In this document: piece after piece, positions 8,194-15,819 of the stretch
How the letters are laid out: each line of letters starts with the position of its first letter
Numbering within the stretch: position 1 is the first letter of the stretch
The notes under the pieces: model-generated
Databases searched by the model: none
Told to the model about the DNA's origin: nothing
The model's input: the letters and a program-made list of their open reading frames with translations, nothing else
DNA from: an uncultured Comamonadaceae bacterium
GTDB lineage: Bacteria > Pseudomonadota > Gammaproteobacteria > Burkholderiales > Burkholderiaceae
Assembly (NCBI GenBank): GCA_946482595.1
Contig: CAMLSD010000043.1
Coordinates: 1-39,187 of the forward strand
Reading direction: 5' to 3'
Length of the DNA stretch: 39,187 bases
Position numbers and translations under genes: made by a program

Positions 8194-9585
8194 ATGCAGA
8201 CCCCCATGCAGACCCTCCCTCGTGCCCCCCGCTCCTCCCGGTTGATCCGGCCCGCGTCCCTGGCCGCGGCCTGGCTGTGCGCCAGCCTGGCCCAGGCCCA
8301 GACACCGACCTCGCCATCGGCCGCCCCCATCGACACCACGCTGATGGCCGCGGTCGACCAGCGCAGCGCGGCGCTGGCGCCGCGCCTGGTCGCGTGGCGC
8401 CGTGATCTGCACCAGCATCCCGAGCTGTCGGGCCAGGAAGAGCGCACCGCCCGGGTTGTCGCCGAACACCTGCGCCGGCTGGGCCTGGAGGTCACCACCG
8501 GCGTTGGTGGCCACGGCGTGGTGGGGGTGCTCAAAGGCGGCCTGCCCGGCAAGGTGGTCGCGCTGCGCGCCGACATGGACGCCCTGCCGGTGGCCGAGGT
8601 CACCGGCCTGCCGTTTGCGTCCAAGGTCAAGGGCCAGCACATGGGCAAGGAAACGCCGGTGATGCATGCCTGCGGCCATGACGGCCACACCGCCATCCTG
8701 ATGGGGGTGGCCGAGTTGCTGGCCGGCATGCAGGCCCAGGTGCCGGGCACGGTGAAGTTCATCTTCCAGCCGGCCGAGGAGGGCATGCCCGACACCGGCG
8801 GCACGGCTGCGGGCTCCTGGGGCGCCAAGGCCATGGTCGAGCAGGGCGTGCTGGCCAACCCCAAGGTCGACGCCGTCTTCGGCCTGCACATCTCACCCGC
8901 GCTGCCCACCGGTGTGGTGGGCTACCGCAGCGGCCCGATGATGGCCGGGTCCGACTCGCTCACGATCACCGTCACCGGCAAGCAGACCCACGGCGCGATG
9001 CCCTGGGCGGGGGTCGACCCCATCGTGACGTCGGCCCAGGTCGTGACCGGGCTGCAGACCATCGTCAGCCGCCAGCTCAACATCACGCAGGAGCCGGCGG
9101 TGCTGACCATCGGCGCCATCAACGGCGGCAACCGCTCGAACATCGTGCCCGACAGCGTGCAGATGCTGGGCTCGCTGCGCACCTTCGACGAAGGCATGCG
9201 CACCGAAGCCAAGCAGCGCATCACCCAGACGGCGCAGTCGATCGCCGCGGCCAGCGGCGCCAAGGCCGAAGTGAGCTTCGGGCCGACCGCCTACCCGGTG
9301 ACCACCAACCATGTGCAGCTCACCGAGTCGGTGCTGCCTGCGTTGCGCCAGGCCGCGGCCGGCAAGGTGCTGCTGATCCCCAAGATCAGCGGTTCGGAAG
9401 ACTTCTCCGAGTTCCAGAAGGTGGTGCCGGGCTTTTTCTACATCCTGGGCGCGCTGCCCGCCGGCAAGACACCGGCCACCGCAGCGCCCAACCACTCGCC
9501 GGCCTTCGACTTCAACGAAGACGCCATGCCGGTGGGCGTGAAGACCCTGGCCGCCCTGGCGCTCGACTACTTGGGCCGCCAGTGA
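8194..9585 (+). CDS. Secreted M20-family amidohydrolase (hippurate hydrolase-like)
   Basis: A 463-residue zinc peptidase-family enzyme that would release an amino acid or similar amine from an N-acyl conjugate. A signal peptide (about residues 1-36, ending LAQAQ) points to the periplasm. Metal-binding motifs are present: RADMDALPV (about 125-133), HACGHDGH (158-165), the catalytic pair in FQPAEEG (191-197), and the later conserved His in TGKQTHGAMPW, which lies in the dimerisation lid domain. ISGSEDFSEF near the C-terminus supplies the last ligand. The ATG at 8194 gives a proper signal peptide; the frame is open upstream to 8113. Family relatives include hippurate hydrolase and N-acyl-amino-acid amidohydrolases; the exact substrate is not decidable. 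Confidence 0.9.
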   Translation: MQTPMQTLPRAPRSSRLIRPASLAAAWLCASLAQAQTPTSPSAAPIDTTLMAAVDQRSAALAPRLVAWRRDLHQHPELSGQEERTARVVAEHLRRLGLEVTTGVGGHGVVGVLKGGLPGKVVALRADMDALPVAEVTGLPFASKVKGQHMGKETPVMHACGHDGHTAILMGVAELLAGMQAQVPGTVKFIFQPAEEGMPDTGGTAAGSWGAKAMVEQGVLANPKVDAVFGLHISPALPTGVVGYRSGPMMAGSDSLTITVTGKQTHGAMPWAGVDPIVTSAQVVTGLQTIVSRQLNITQEPAVLTIGAINGGNRSNIVPDSVQMLGSLRTFDEGMRTEAKQRITQTAQSIAAASGAKAEVSFGPTAYPVTTNHVQLTESVLPALRQAAAGKVLLIPKISGSEDFSEFQKVVPGFFYILGALPAGKTPATAAPNHSPAFDFNEDAMPVGVKTLAALALDYLGRQ

Positions 9586-9772
9586 GTCAGCCCGGGCGTC
9601 CGGCTTGACAAAACCGGCCGTCGGTGGTGGGGCCGATCGGCCGAGTTTTCACCCACATCCGGGCTGGAAAAGCCTGTGGATATCCGCTGGACGGGGCCTT
9701 GCAGCCCGCATCCTGACTGGGTTTGCAACGTTTTGCCGTATTTTTGTGCAGTGCAGCGCGCGGTGGCCTGCC

Positions 9773-10624
9773 TCAGGCCCAGGCCGCACGGTGACGGGCC
9801 ACGAAGTCGGCAAAACGGGTCGGCGCGCGGCCGGTCAGGGCCTGCACCGTGTCGGTCAGGCCCCCGGCATGGCCGGCCCGCACGACCTGGTTCAGGCTGT
9901 CCAGCCAGTCGATCACCACGGCGGGCAGACCCATCGATGCCATCGCGGCACGTGCAGCCTCGTCGGGCACGTCCACATGCTGCACCGGCCGGCCGATGGC
10001 CTCGGCGATCACCGCCATCTGCTGTGCGTCGGTCAGCGCTTCGGGGCCGGTCAGGGTGTAGGTCTGGCCGGCATGGGCGGCCGGGTCCAGCAGCACGGTG
10101 GCGGCCACGCGGGCGATGTCCTGCACGTCGATGACCGAGGTGGCGCCCTGGCCGTGGGCCGCATGCCAGGTGCCGCCGCGGATCGCGTCGCGGTTGAAGT
10201 TCAGGTGGTTCTGCATGAAGAAGTTCGGCCGCAGCAGCGTCCAGGCCAGGCCGGCGGACTGCACGGCGGCGTCGATGCGCCCCTGCTCCCGGGCCAGCGC
10301 GTAGGGGCTGGTGGTGTCGGCCCCGGCGCCCGACGAGCGCACCAGGTGCCGCACGCCGGCCGCGCGCGCGGCCTGCACCGCGTTGTGGGCCTGCGCCAGC
10401 ATGTCCGGGTTGAGCGAAAACAGCAGGAACACCGTGTCGTGTCCTTCGAAGGCCGCGCGCAGCGAGGCCGGGTCGTTGAAGTCGGCGACCACCTGGCGGG
10501 GGCCGTCGTTGCTGACGGGACGTGAGCGCATCAGCGTGACGTCGGCACCGCGCGAGCGCAGCTCGTCGTTCAGTGCGCTGCCGATGGTGCCGCTGGCGCC
10601 GGTGATCAGGATGCGTTGTGCCAT
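9773..10624 (-). CDS. NmrA-like NAD(P)-binding reductase (QorB-type)
   Basis: A 283-residue atypical short-chain dehydrogenase. It opens with the Rossmann dinucleotide motif ITGASGTIGSAL and has NmrA/quinone-oxidoreductase-2-like features: a VRSSGAG segment, an SPYALAREQG helix in place of the classical Tyr-x-x-x-Lys, and LLRPNFFMQN. Family members reduce quinones or azo compounds, or only sense NADPH. The ATG at 10624 has GGAG six bases upstream; an upstream extension of the frame is not supported. It diverges from a LysR gene 131 bases away, the usual arrangement for a LysR-controlled reductase. Confidence 0.85.
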   Translation of the reverse strand: MAQRILITGASGTIGSALNDELRSRGADVTLMRSRPVSNDGPRQVVADFNDPASLRAAFEGHDTVFLLFSLNPDMLAQAHNAVQAARAAGVRHLVRSSGAGADTTSPYALAREQGRIDAAVQSAGLAWTLLRPNFFMQNHLNFNRDAIRGGTWHAAHGQGATSVIDVQDIARVAATVLLDPAAHAGQTYTLTGPEALTDAQQMAVIAEAIGRPVQHVDVPDEAARAAMASMGLPAVVIDWLDSLNQVVRAGHAGGLTDTVQALTGRAPTRFADFVARHRAAWA

Positions 10625-10692
10625 GGTGTGCTCCGGTGAGTGGGTGGATGCGGGTTTGCGGGAATCGATGGCTGAACTGTAGGAAGGCACAC

Positions 10693-10744
10693 GTTCAACC
10701 GAAAGGCACAATGCGTTGAATCATCTGTTCCAAATGGTTGAACC
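10693..10744. promoter_or_regulatory. Candidate LysR operator between reductase and regulator genes
   Basis: GTTCAACC (10693-10700), GTTGAA (10715-10720) and GGTTGAACC (10736-10744) present the same hexamer three times, spaced 21 and 22 bases, about two helical turns. The first two form an inverted pair; the third is itself a 9-base palindrome. The divergent context makes a LysR binding region likely; the protein bound is inference. Confidence 0.5.
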
Positions 10745-10755
10745 ACATGCCGACG

Positions 10756-11691
10756 ATGAACCACCTGGCCCACCTGCATGCCTTCCTGGAGGCCGCCCGC
10801 CTGGGCAGCCTGTCGGCGGCCGCCCGCCATCTCGACCTGTCGCCCGCGGCCGTCAGCAAGAGCGTGATGCGGCTGGAGGCCGACCTCGGCGTGCGTCTGT
10901 TCAACCGTTCGACACGGCGGCTCGTGCTCACGCCCGAAGGCGAGCGTTTTCGCAGCCGTGCCGACGCCGCAGTGCGCGAACTCACTGACGCCATGGCCGA
11001 AGCCAGCCGTCAGGCGGGTGAAGCGGCCGGCCGCGTGCGGCTGTCGGCCGGGGCCTCGTTCGGCCGGCGCTGGGTGCAGCCCTGCCTGCCGGCGCTGCTG
11101 GCGCGGCATCCGCAGCTCAGCATCGAGCTGTCGCTCGACAACCGCCCGGTGGACCTGGTCGCCGAAGGCATCGACATCGCCATACGCGGCAGCGTGATCG
11201 AAGACAGCAGCCTGATCGCACGCCGGGTGTGTGCGCTGCCGGTGGTGCTGGTGGCCAGCCCCGCCTACCTGCGCCGCGCCGGCCTGCCCGAGCGCTGGCG
11301 CGACCTGGCCGGACACGAATGCATCGGCGTGCGCCTGGACGGCGGCGCCGTCGTGCCCTGGTACTTCAAGGAACGTGGCGAACGCGTGGCCTTTGCCCCA
11401 GGCTCGCGCCTGAGCGTCAGCGACCCCGAGGCCGTGGTCGACCTCGCCCTGGCCGGTGCCGGCATCGTGCAGACCGGCCTGCCCCATGTGGTCGAGGCCC
11501 TGAAGCGTGGCCGACTGCGCCTGCTGCTGGGCGGCCAGCACCACCCGGGCGAACGCGAGATCGTGCTGCACTACCCCCACCGCGAGCACCTGGCGCCGCG
11601 CGTGCGCGTGGTGGTCGACCATGTGCTGGCGCATCTGAAAGAGGCCACCGAGCTGCATGTGTCGCCGCGGCAGTTCGAAACGTCGGCGTGA
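10756..11691 (+). CDS. LysR-family transcriptional regulator
   Basis: About 311 residues. The N-terminal winged helix-turn-helix is clear (LGSLSAAARHLDLSPAAVSK, then RLEADLGVRLFNRSTRRL, residues about 17-60), followed by a type 2 periplasmic-binding-like effector domain (about 90-300). Start codons at 10738 (TTG), 10747 and 10756 (ATG) are all in frame and none has a clear ribosome binding site; 10756 best fits the family N-terminus. It probably controls itself and the divergent reductase through the repeated GTTGAA sites between them. The effector is unknown. Confidence 0.9.
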   Translation: MNHLAHLHAFLEAARLGSLSAAARHLDLSPAAVSKSVMRLEADLGVRLFNRSTRRLVLTPEGERFRSRADAAVRELTDAMAEASRQAGEAAGRVRLSAGASFGRRWVQPCLPALLARHPQLSIELSLDNRPVDLVAEGIDIAIRGSVIEDSSLIARRVCALPVVLVASPAYLRRAGLPERWRDLAGHECIGVRLDGGAVVPWYFKERGERVAFAPGSRLSVSDPEAVVDLALAGAGIVQTGLPHVVEALKRGRLRLLLGGQHHPGEREIVLHYPHREHLAPRVRVVVDHVLAHLKEATELHVSPRQFETSA

Positions 11692-11888
11692 CGACGCGGT
11701 TCAGCCTCGCCTGGCCGCCAATGGCCTGAGCGACGAAGCGAAGGAATTTTCGAGTCGCCTGCATCCAGGCCGCCGTTCCTTGCGTTCCATGTGTGCACCG
11801 GGTCAACCGACCCGGCCCGGCGCGGCACTCGCCAGTGTGTGCGAGCCGCTGCGCCAGACGCCGTCACGTCCACACAGGGAACTCGAAC

Positions 11889-12398
11889 ATGGCTTATCGC
11901 AACGACCTCTACAACATGAGGAACATCATCGGCTACACCGGTGATCTGGCGTACTTCCCGACGGTCTACTTCCGTCGCGGCAACGAGTACGGGCACATCA
12001 CGCAGCACCACATGCTGCCCTACAACGTCGGGCGCGAGGAGGTGGCCTTCCACCTCCGGTACCACATCGGCAACTACTACCGCGGCGGCCGGATCAAGGC
12101 GATCGAGTGGGAAGGCATGAACGACATTCACACCAGCCGCAACCCGTTCATCACGCTTGAGAACTTTCGCCCGGGCGACCTGCTGACGCTGGGCGCGGCG
12201 ATCTTCCGGTTTCCTGACCTGAAGATGCGCTACAGCGACCCACTCAACGACAAGCGGGTCAGGGCCAAGCACCGGATGCAGGCCGAGCTGCTGCATCAGT
12301 TCAAGCAGGTCCGCGAAAACCGGCTCGAGCTGTTCATGCCCGGCGCAGACCGCAACCCGGCTGCCACCCGCGTGCTCGACCGGATCGTCCGGCGCTGA
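11889..12398 (+). CDS. Uncharacterised 169-residue soluble protein
   Basis: No family was recognised. The protein is rich in Tyr, Arg, Asn and His, has no signal peptide or membrane segment, and begins MAYRNDLYNMRNIIGYTGD. The first two thirds looks beta-rich with many aromatic residues (YFPTVYFRRG, FHLRYHIGNYYRGG); the last third, from about residue 115, is a charged helical stretch (AKHRMQAELLHQFKQVRENR). AGGGA lies about eight bases before the ATG at 11889. It stands alone, with about 200 bases of apparently empty DNA on its upstream side. It could be a small binding protein or a remnant of an accessory element. Confidence 0.6.
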   Translation: MAYRNDLYNMRNIIGYTGDLAYFPTVYFRRGNEYGHITQHHMLPYNVGREEVAFHLRYHIGNYYRGGRIKAIEWEGMNDIHTSRNPFITLENFRPGDLLTLGAAIFRFPDLKMRYSDPLNDKRVRAKHRMQAELLHQFKQVRENRLELFMPGADRNPAATRVLDRIVRR

Positions 12399-12405
12399 GC
12401 GCGAC

Positions 12406-12435
12406 GGCCCACACCCCGGCCAGAACTTTTTTTTT
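12406..12435 (+). terminator. Weak terminator-like site after the 169-residue protein gene
   Basis: A short GGCC-N8-GGCC stem (12406-12421) is followed five bases later by nine T residues (12427-12435), a rare T-run in this GC-rich sequence. The stem is only four base pairs, so the call rests mainly on the T-run and the position after a stop codon. Confidence 0.35.
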
Positions 12436-12535
12436 CAACCCGCTGCATCCAGGCGCAACCCGCCACCGTTCATTGAACAGATCAGGCAACCGCCCGATCC
12501 CCACCGCTCACATCACAGACGCAAAGGACACCATC

Positions 12536-12961
12536 ATGACCCGCCAACTCCAAGCCCTGTTCGCCACCCTGCTGGCAACTGCTGCCGTCACCAGCGTGCA
12601 CGCACAACCGGTGGTGCGTGACGGCATCGTGACCGATCCCGCCGGCCGCACCCTCTACATCTTCGACCGCGACGAAACCCTCAAGAGCCGCTGCGAGGCC
12701 GCCTGCCTGCAGGCCTGGCCGGCCTATGTGGCCGACGCCGAGCCCGGCGCCACGGTGCACAGCTCAGCCAAGCGCTTCGAGCAGGGCCAGCGCCAGCAAT
12801 GGGCCTGGAAGGGCAAGCCGCTGTACTACTTTGCCGGTGACGCCCGCCCCGGTGACAAGCACGGCGACGGCAGTGGCGGCGTGTGGCATGTGATCCGCCC
12901 GGCAGCGACCGCGTCGACCCCCGCGGCGGCCACCGCCTCGCCCTACACGTCCACCTACTGA
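12536..12961 (+). CDS. Secreted repeat-type protein (Lipoprotein_15 / COG4315 family)
   Basis: A 141-residue exported protein. The N-terminal signal peptide ends near TSVHAQ; no lipobox Cys is present, so it should be a free periplasmic protein. It carries two degenerate copies of the family's unit: first DGIVTDPAGRTLYIFDRDE with CEAACLQAWPAY, then WKGKPLYYFAGDARPGDKHGDG ending in GGVWHVI. The C-terminal tail is Ala/Thr/Pro-rich. Function is unknown in the family, although members often lie near ECF sigma factors, as here. The ATG at 12536 has AAAGGA about eight bases upstream. The sigma factor gene follows 81 bases later on the same strand and may control it. Confidence 0.82.
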   Translation: MTRQLQALFATLLATAAVTSVHAQPVVRDGIVTDPAGRTLYIFDRDETLKSRCEAACLQAWPAYVADAEPGATVHSSAKRFEQGQRQQWAWKGKPLYYFAGDARPGDKHGDGSGGVWHVIRPAATASTPAAATASPYTSTY

Positions 12962-12975
12962 GCGCCCGCGCCAGC

Positions 12976-12991
12976 GGCATGCCGGCATGCC
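12976..12991. promoter_or_regulatory. 16-base perfect palindrome between the secreted protein and sigma factor genes
   Basis: GGCATGCC occurs twice in tandem, making a 16-base perfect palindrome 14 bases after the secreted protein's stop and 51 bases before the sigma factor start. It could be a hairpin that limits read-through or an operator. No T-run follows. Confidence 0.4.
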
Positions 12992-13042
12992 CGCAAGGCG
13001 GTGTCACCTCGGCGGCGATCTTGCTGTTGCAGAATGCCTGCC

Positions 13043-13612
13043 ATGGACATTGCCCAACAGACCGCCGGGTTGCTGGCCCGCATCGCGCTGCGTGACGAGG
13101 GCGCCTTCCGCGCCCTGCATGACCTGGTCGGCACCCGTCTGCTGGCCATTGCATTGCGCGTCACGCAGGACCGCGCCCAGGCCGAAGACGTGGTGCAGGA
13201 CGTGCTCGTCACCCTGTGGAAGCAAAGCGGTGCACGCACCGCGGGCCAGTCCCTGACGCTGGCCTGGCTGTGTGTGGTGACACGCCACCGCGCCATCGAC
13301 GCGGTGCGCCGGCGTCAGCCCACCGTGCCGCTGGCCTGGCAGGACAACGACGGTGAAGTGCATCAGCACGACGTCGCCGACGAGACCGGGTCACCCTTGA
13401 CCCAGTTGCTGGAGATCGAGGGCGATCACGCGATGCAGCACTGCCTGAAGGGCCTGGACGAACAGCCCCGGCAGGCGGTGCTGCTGGGCTACTTCGAGGG
13501 GCTCACCCACATCGAGATTGCCGAGCGCCTGCAGCGCCCGCTGGGCACCGTGAAGGCCTGGATCCGTCGCAGCCTCAGCAGCCTGCGGCTGTGCATGGAA
13601 GGACAGGCATGA
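13043..13612 (+). CDS. ECF-type RNA polymerase sigma factor
   Basis: A 189-residue sigma-70 family extracytoplasmic-function factor. Region 2 spans about residues 15-85 (core-binding DEGAFRALHDLVGTRLL, then RAQAEDVVQDVLVTLWKQ and the -10 recognition helix ending RHRAIDAVRRR). Region 4 spans about 125-185, with the recognition helix LTHIEIAERLQRPLGTVKAWIRR. Between them is an acidic His-containing linker. ATG codons at 13034 and 13043 are both possible; neither has a strong ribosome binding site. The stop overlaps the start of the anti-sigma gene (ATGA), so the pair is translationally coupled. Confidence 0.93.
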   Translation: MDIAQQTAGLLARIALRDEGAFRALHDLVGTRLLAIALRVTQDRAQAEDVVQDVLVTLWKQSGARTAGQSLTLAWLCVVTRHRAIDAVRRRQPTVPLAWQDNDGEVHQHDVADETGSPLTQLLEIEGDHAMQHCLKGLDEQPRQAVLLGYFEGLTHIEIAERLQRPLGTVKAWIRRSLSSLRLCMEGQA

Positions 13613-14352
13613 ACTGGTACCGGCATCCCCGCACCGTCGAGGCGCTCGCGGCCAGCTACGTGATGGGCAGCATGGGCCGGCGCGCCAGGCGCCGCTTCGA
13701 ACAGGTGATGGCGCAGCGCGCCGAGGTGGCGCAGGCCGTCACCTACTGGGCCGAGCAGGCTGCGCCCGTGGCCTTGTCACTGCCGCCGCAACCTCTGCCG
13801 GCAGCATCGTGGGAGCGCTTGTCCGCCTCGCTGGGCCTGAAGGGCGCAGCCCCGCCGGCACCGCAACGCTGGTGGCAGCGCTGGCTGGCGCCCATCCCGG
13901 CCGGTGCGCTGGCCATGGGCCTGGTCGCGGGCCTGAGCCTGCCGCTGGCCTGGCAGATGCTGCATGCGCCTGCGGCCACCGAGTCCGACATGCAGCTGCC
14001 CGAAAGTTATGTCGGCGTGCTGGCCACGGCCCAGGGCCAGCCGGGCCTGATCGTGTCCAGCCTGCGGCGCGGCACGGTGGTGGACCTGAAGGTCGTGACC
14101 GCCGTGGCCGTGCCCGAGGGCCACCGTCTTCACCTGTGGCGCATCGACAAGGCCGGTGTGGCCAGCCCGCTGGGTGCGCTGCCCGCGCTGACCGCCGGCC
14201 GCATCGCACGCCTGCAGTTGTCAGAGCCGGCGGAACAGGCGTTTTTCCCGGCTGCCGAGCTGGCCGTGTCAGTGGAGCCGGGGGACACCCCACCCACCTC
14301 ACCCACGCAGCCCTATGTCTACCGCGGCCTGTGCGGCAAGGTCTGGAAGTGA
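13609..14352 (+). CDS. Membrane-anchored anti-sigma factor (RskA-like)
   Basis: A 247-residue anti-sigma factor for the adjacent ECF sigma. The cytoplasmic N-terminal part starts MNWYRHPRTVEALAASYVMG, with the RRARRRFE helix that in this family binds sigma. One membrane helix lies at about residues 95-117, and the rest is periplasmic with the RskA C-terminal pattern (GVLATAQGQPGLIVS, a long beta domain, and SVEPGDTPPTSPTQP near the end). No HxxxCxxC zinc motif is seen, so it is not a ZAS-type anti-sigma. The ATG overlaps the sigma stop, and its own stop overlaps a GTG of the next gene. The signal relieving inhibition is unknown. Confidence 0.88.
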   Translation: MNWYRHPRTVEALAASYVMGSMGRRARRRFEQVMAQRAEVAQAVTYWAEQAAPVALSLPPQPLPAASWERLSASLGLKGAAPPAPQRWWQRWLAPIPAGALAMGLVAGLSLPLAWQMLHAPAATESDMQLPESYVGVLATAQGQPGLIVSSLRRGTVVDLKVVTAVAVPEGHRLHLWRIDKAGVASPLGALPALTAGRIARLQLSEPAEQAFFPAAELAVSVEPGDTPPTSPTQPYVYRGLCGKVWK

Positions 14353-14870
14353 CGGCCGGGGCCGCGCCGGCGATGGTGTCGGTGCACCTGGGTGGCCAGC
14401 GCTTCCAGGTGCGCGCTGCGGCCGTGGTGTGCCACGAGGGCGCCGTGCTGCTGCACCGGCTCGAGGGTGACGCGTACTGGGCACTGCCCGGCGGCCGCGT
14501 CGAGGTCGGCGAAGACGCCCGCACCACACTGCAGCGCGAGATGCACGAAGAACTCGCCGAGCCCGTGGCCTGCGGCGAGCTGCTTTTTCTGGTCGAGAGT
14601 TTTTTCACCCACGCCGGCACGCCGAACCACGAGATCGGCCTGTACTTCAGCGCCGAGCTGCCGCCGGCATCCGCCCTGCTGGACCAGCAGCGCGCGCACT
14701 GGGGCGTCGAAGGTCACGCGCGGCTGGAGTTCCGCTGGTTCGATCTGAACCAGCTCGAGGCGGTGGACCTGCGCCCGGCCTTCCTGCGGCAGGCGCTGCA
14801 GGCGCCCCGGTTGTCGTTCCGGCACATCGTGCACCGGGATGAGGACCGGGTGGACGGTTTCGTGCGGTGA
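14349..14870 (+). CDS. Nudix hydrolase
   Basis: About 173 residues. A Nudix fold with the box beginning GGRVEVGED and continuing through LQREMHEEL; the catalytic Glu cluster (REMHEE) is intact, but the usual Gly after it is Ala (LAEP). Family members cleave a nucleoside diphosphate linked to another group; the substrate is not predictable. Two starts are possible: GTG at 14349, overlapping the anti-sigma stop as GTGA with AAGG about eight bases upstream, or ATG at 14373 with no such site. The overlap suggests a three-gene transcript with the sigma and anti-sigma genes. Confidence 0.85.
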   Translation: MTAGAAPAMVSVHLGGQRFQVRAAAVVCHEGAVLLHRLEGDAYWALPGGRVEVGEDARTTLQREMHEELAEPVACGELLFLVESFFTHAGTPNHEIGLYFSAELPPASALLDQQRAHWGVEGHARLEFRWFDLNQLEAVDLRPAFLRQALQAPRLSFRHIVHRDEDRVDGFVR

Positions 14871-15039
14871 GGGCCTGCGACGCTCGCCGCGAGTGTCGAG
14901 GCGGTGAGTCTGCTGATGCCGTTGACCGTGACCAGGCAGTCAGGTCCTGTCCTGCAGGCATCACTGGTCCACGTCCGAACGCTCTTCCAATGCCAACAGG
15001 CGGCTCGCGTGCCGCAGACTGCATCAGGGACGGCATGGG

Positions 15040-15068
15040 TTGAGTGTGGTTAGCGCATTTGCTAACAT
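15040..15068 (+). promoter_or_regulatory. Promoter with overlapping inverted-repeat operator for the first toxin-antitoxin pair
   Basis: TTGAGT (15040-15045), 17 bases, then TAACAT (15063-15068) form a plausible sigma-70 promoter. The perfect inverted repeat GTTAGC-GCATTT-GCTAAC (15049-15066) covers the spacer and half the -10 element. Type II antitoxins usually repress their own operon from such a site. Transcription would start at about 15075, right at the toxin ATG (15074). Confidence 0.55.
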
Positions 15069-15073
15069 CCCGC

Positions 15074-15400
15074 ATGGCGTTCGAGATTGAGTACTTTCAT
15101 GAGCGCGTGCTTGCAGAAGTTGAGTCTTGGCCGGTCGACGTTCTGGCCGACTATGCGCGGCTCGTCGAGCTGCTTGCCGAGCATGGCCCCAACTTGCGGT
15201 TGCCGCACTCGCGTGCCTTTGGCGATGGCCTGTTCGAGCTCAGGCCGCGCGGCCGATCGGGTATCGGTCGTGCGTTCTACTGCTTTGTCGTCGGCAAGCG
15301 CGTCGTCGTGCTCCACGCGTTCATCAAGAAGACCCAGGAAACGCCTGATCGTGAGCTGAAGTTGGCGCGCAAGCGCCTGAAGGAGTTGCAAGGTGGCTGA
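15074..15400 (+). CDS. RelE/HigB-like toxin, phage Gp49-type family
   Basis: A 108-residue toxin of the Gp49-like branch of the RelE/ParE superfamily; relatives are ribosome-dependent mRNA endonucleases. Family features visible: RLVELLAEHGPNLRLPHSRAF, GLFELRPRG, a core strand with basic residues (IGRAFYCFVVGKRVVVLHAF), and the C-terminal helix KKTQETPDRELKLARKRLKEL. The ATG at 15074 fits the family N-terminus (MAFEIEYFHERV); no ribosome binding site precedes it, consistent with a leaderless message. The antitoxin gene overlaps its end by eight bases, in toxin-first (HigBA-like) order. Confidence 0.88.
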   Translation: MAFEIEYFHERVLAEVESWPVDVLADYARLVELLAEHGPNLRLPHSRAFGDGLFELRPRGRSGIGRAFYCFVVGKRVVVLHAFIKKTQETPDRELKLARKRLKELQGG

Positions 15401-15710
15401 ATTGAAGTACAAGCCGGTCGCACACAAGCACGAGGAGTTTCTGGCCAAGGCGCGTACCCGCAAGGGGTTTGCCGAGGCGTATGACGCGCTGGAACTCGAA
15501 TACGAAGTCGCCAGCCAGATGCTCAAGGCACGCACTCGCGCCGGCCTGACGCAGGACGCGGTGGCCGAGCGCATGGGCACCACCAAGAGCGCCGTCTCGC
15601 GCCTTGAGTCTGCAGGCAAGCATGCGCCTTCACTTGCAACACTCAAGCGCTACGCGAACGCGGTGGGGTGTGAGCTGAGGGTCAAGCTTGTACCGCTCAA
15701 GGCACCGTGA
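15393..15710 (+). CDS. XRE-family antitoxin (HigA-like) of the first toxin-antitoxin pair
   Basis: A 105-residue antitoxin. An N-terminal toxin-neutralising segment (about residues 1-45, VAHKHEEFLAKARTRKGFAE) precedes a Cro/C1-type helix-turn-helix (about 45-100): LKARTRAGLTQDAVAERMGT, then TKSAVSRLESAG and LATLKRYANAVG. The GTG at 15393 lies inside the toxin gene and has AAGGAG seven bases upstream, so expression is coupled to the toxin. It is expected to bind and inhibit the toxin and to repress the operon at the GTTAGC/GCTAAC repeat. Confidence 0.9.
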   Translation: MAELKYKPVAHKHEEFLAKARTRKGFAEAYDALELEYEVASQMLKARTRAGLTQDAVAERMGTTKSAVSRLESAGKHAPSLATLKRYANAVGCELRVKLVPLKAP

Positions 15711-15757
15711 AGCTGAACCCGTTCATCGAGCAGACCACGGGTCCGGATGCGCCGGGC

Positions 15758-15819
15758 CGCCCCAAGTTTCCTTGACCCCCGCGGGGGGGCGGGCTGGGCG
15801 CAGCCCGGCCTTGGGGGCG
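15758..15819. repeat. REP-like nested palindromic element
   Basis: Outer arms CGCCCCAAG (15758-15766) and CTTGGGGGCG (15810-15819, one extra G) enclose a perfect 12-base palindrome CCCCCGCGGGGG (15776-15787) and a 7-base stem CGGGCTG-GGCG-CAGCCCG (15790-15807). This is the form of dispersed intergenic palindromes in Burkholderiales. The gene-free stretch 15711-16021 holds this element and nothing else I can support. It may also end the antitoxin transcript. Confidence 0.5.

Noticed and set aside
9605..9640. Perfect TTGACA after the amidohydrolase gene as a promoter
   Set aside because: No acceptable -10 hexamer at 16-18 bases and no plus-strand gene downstream before the convergent reductase gene.
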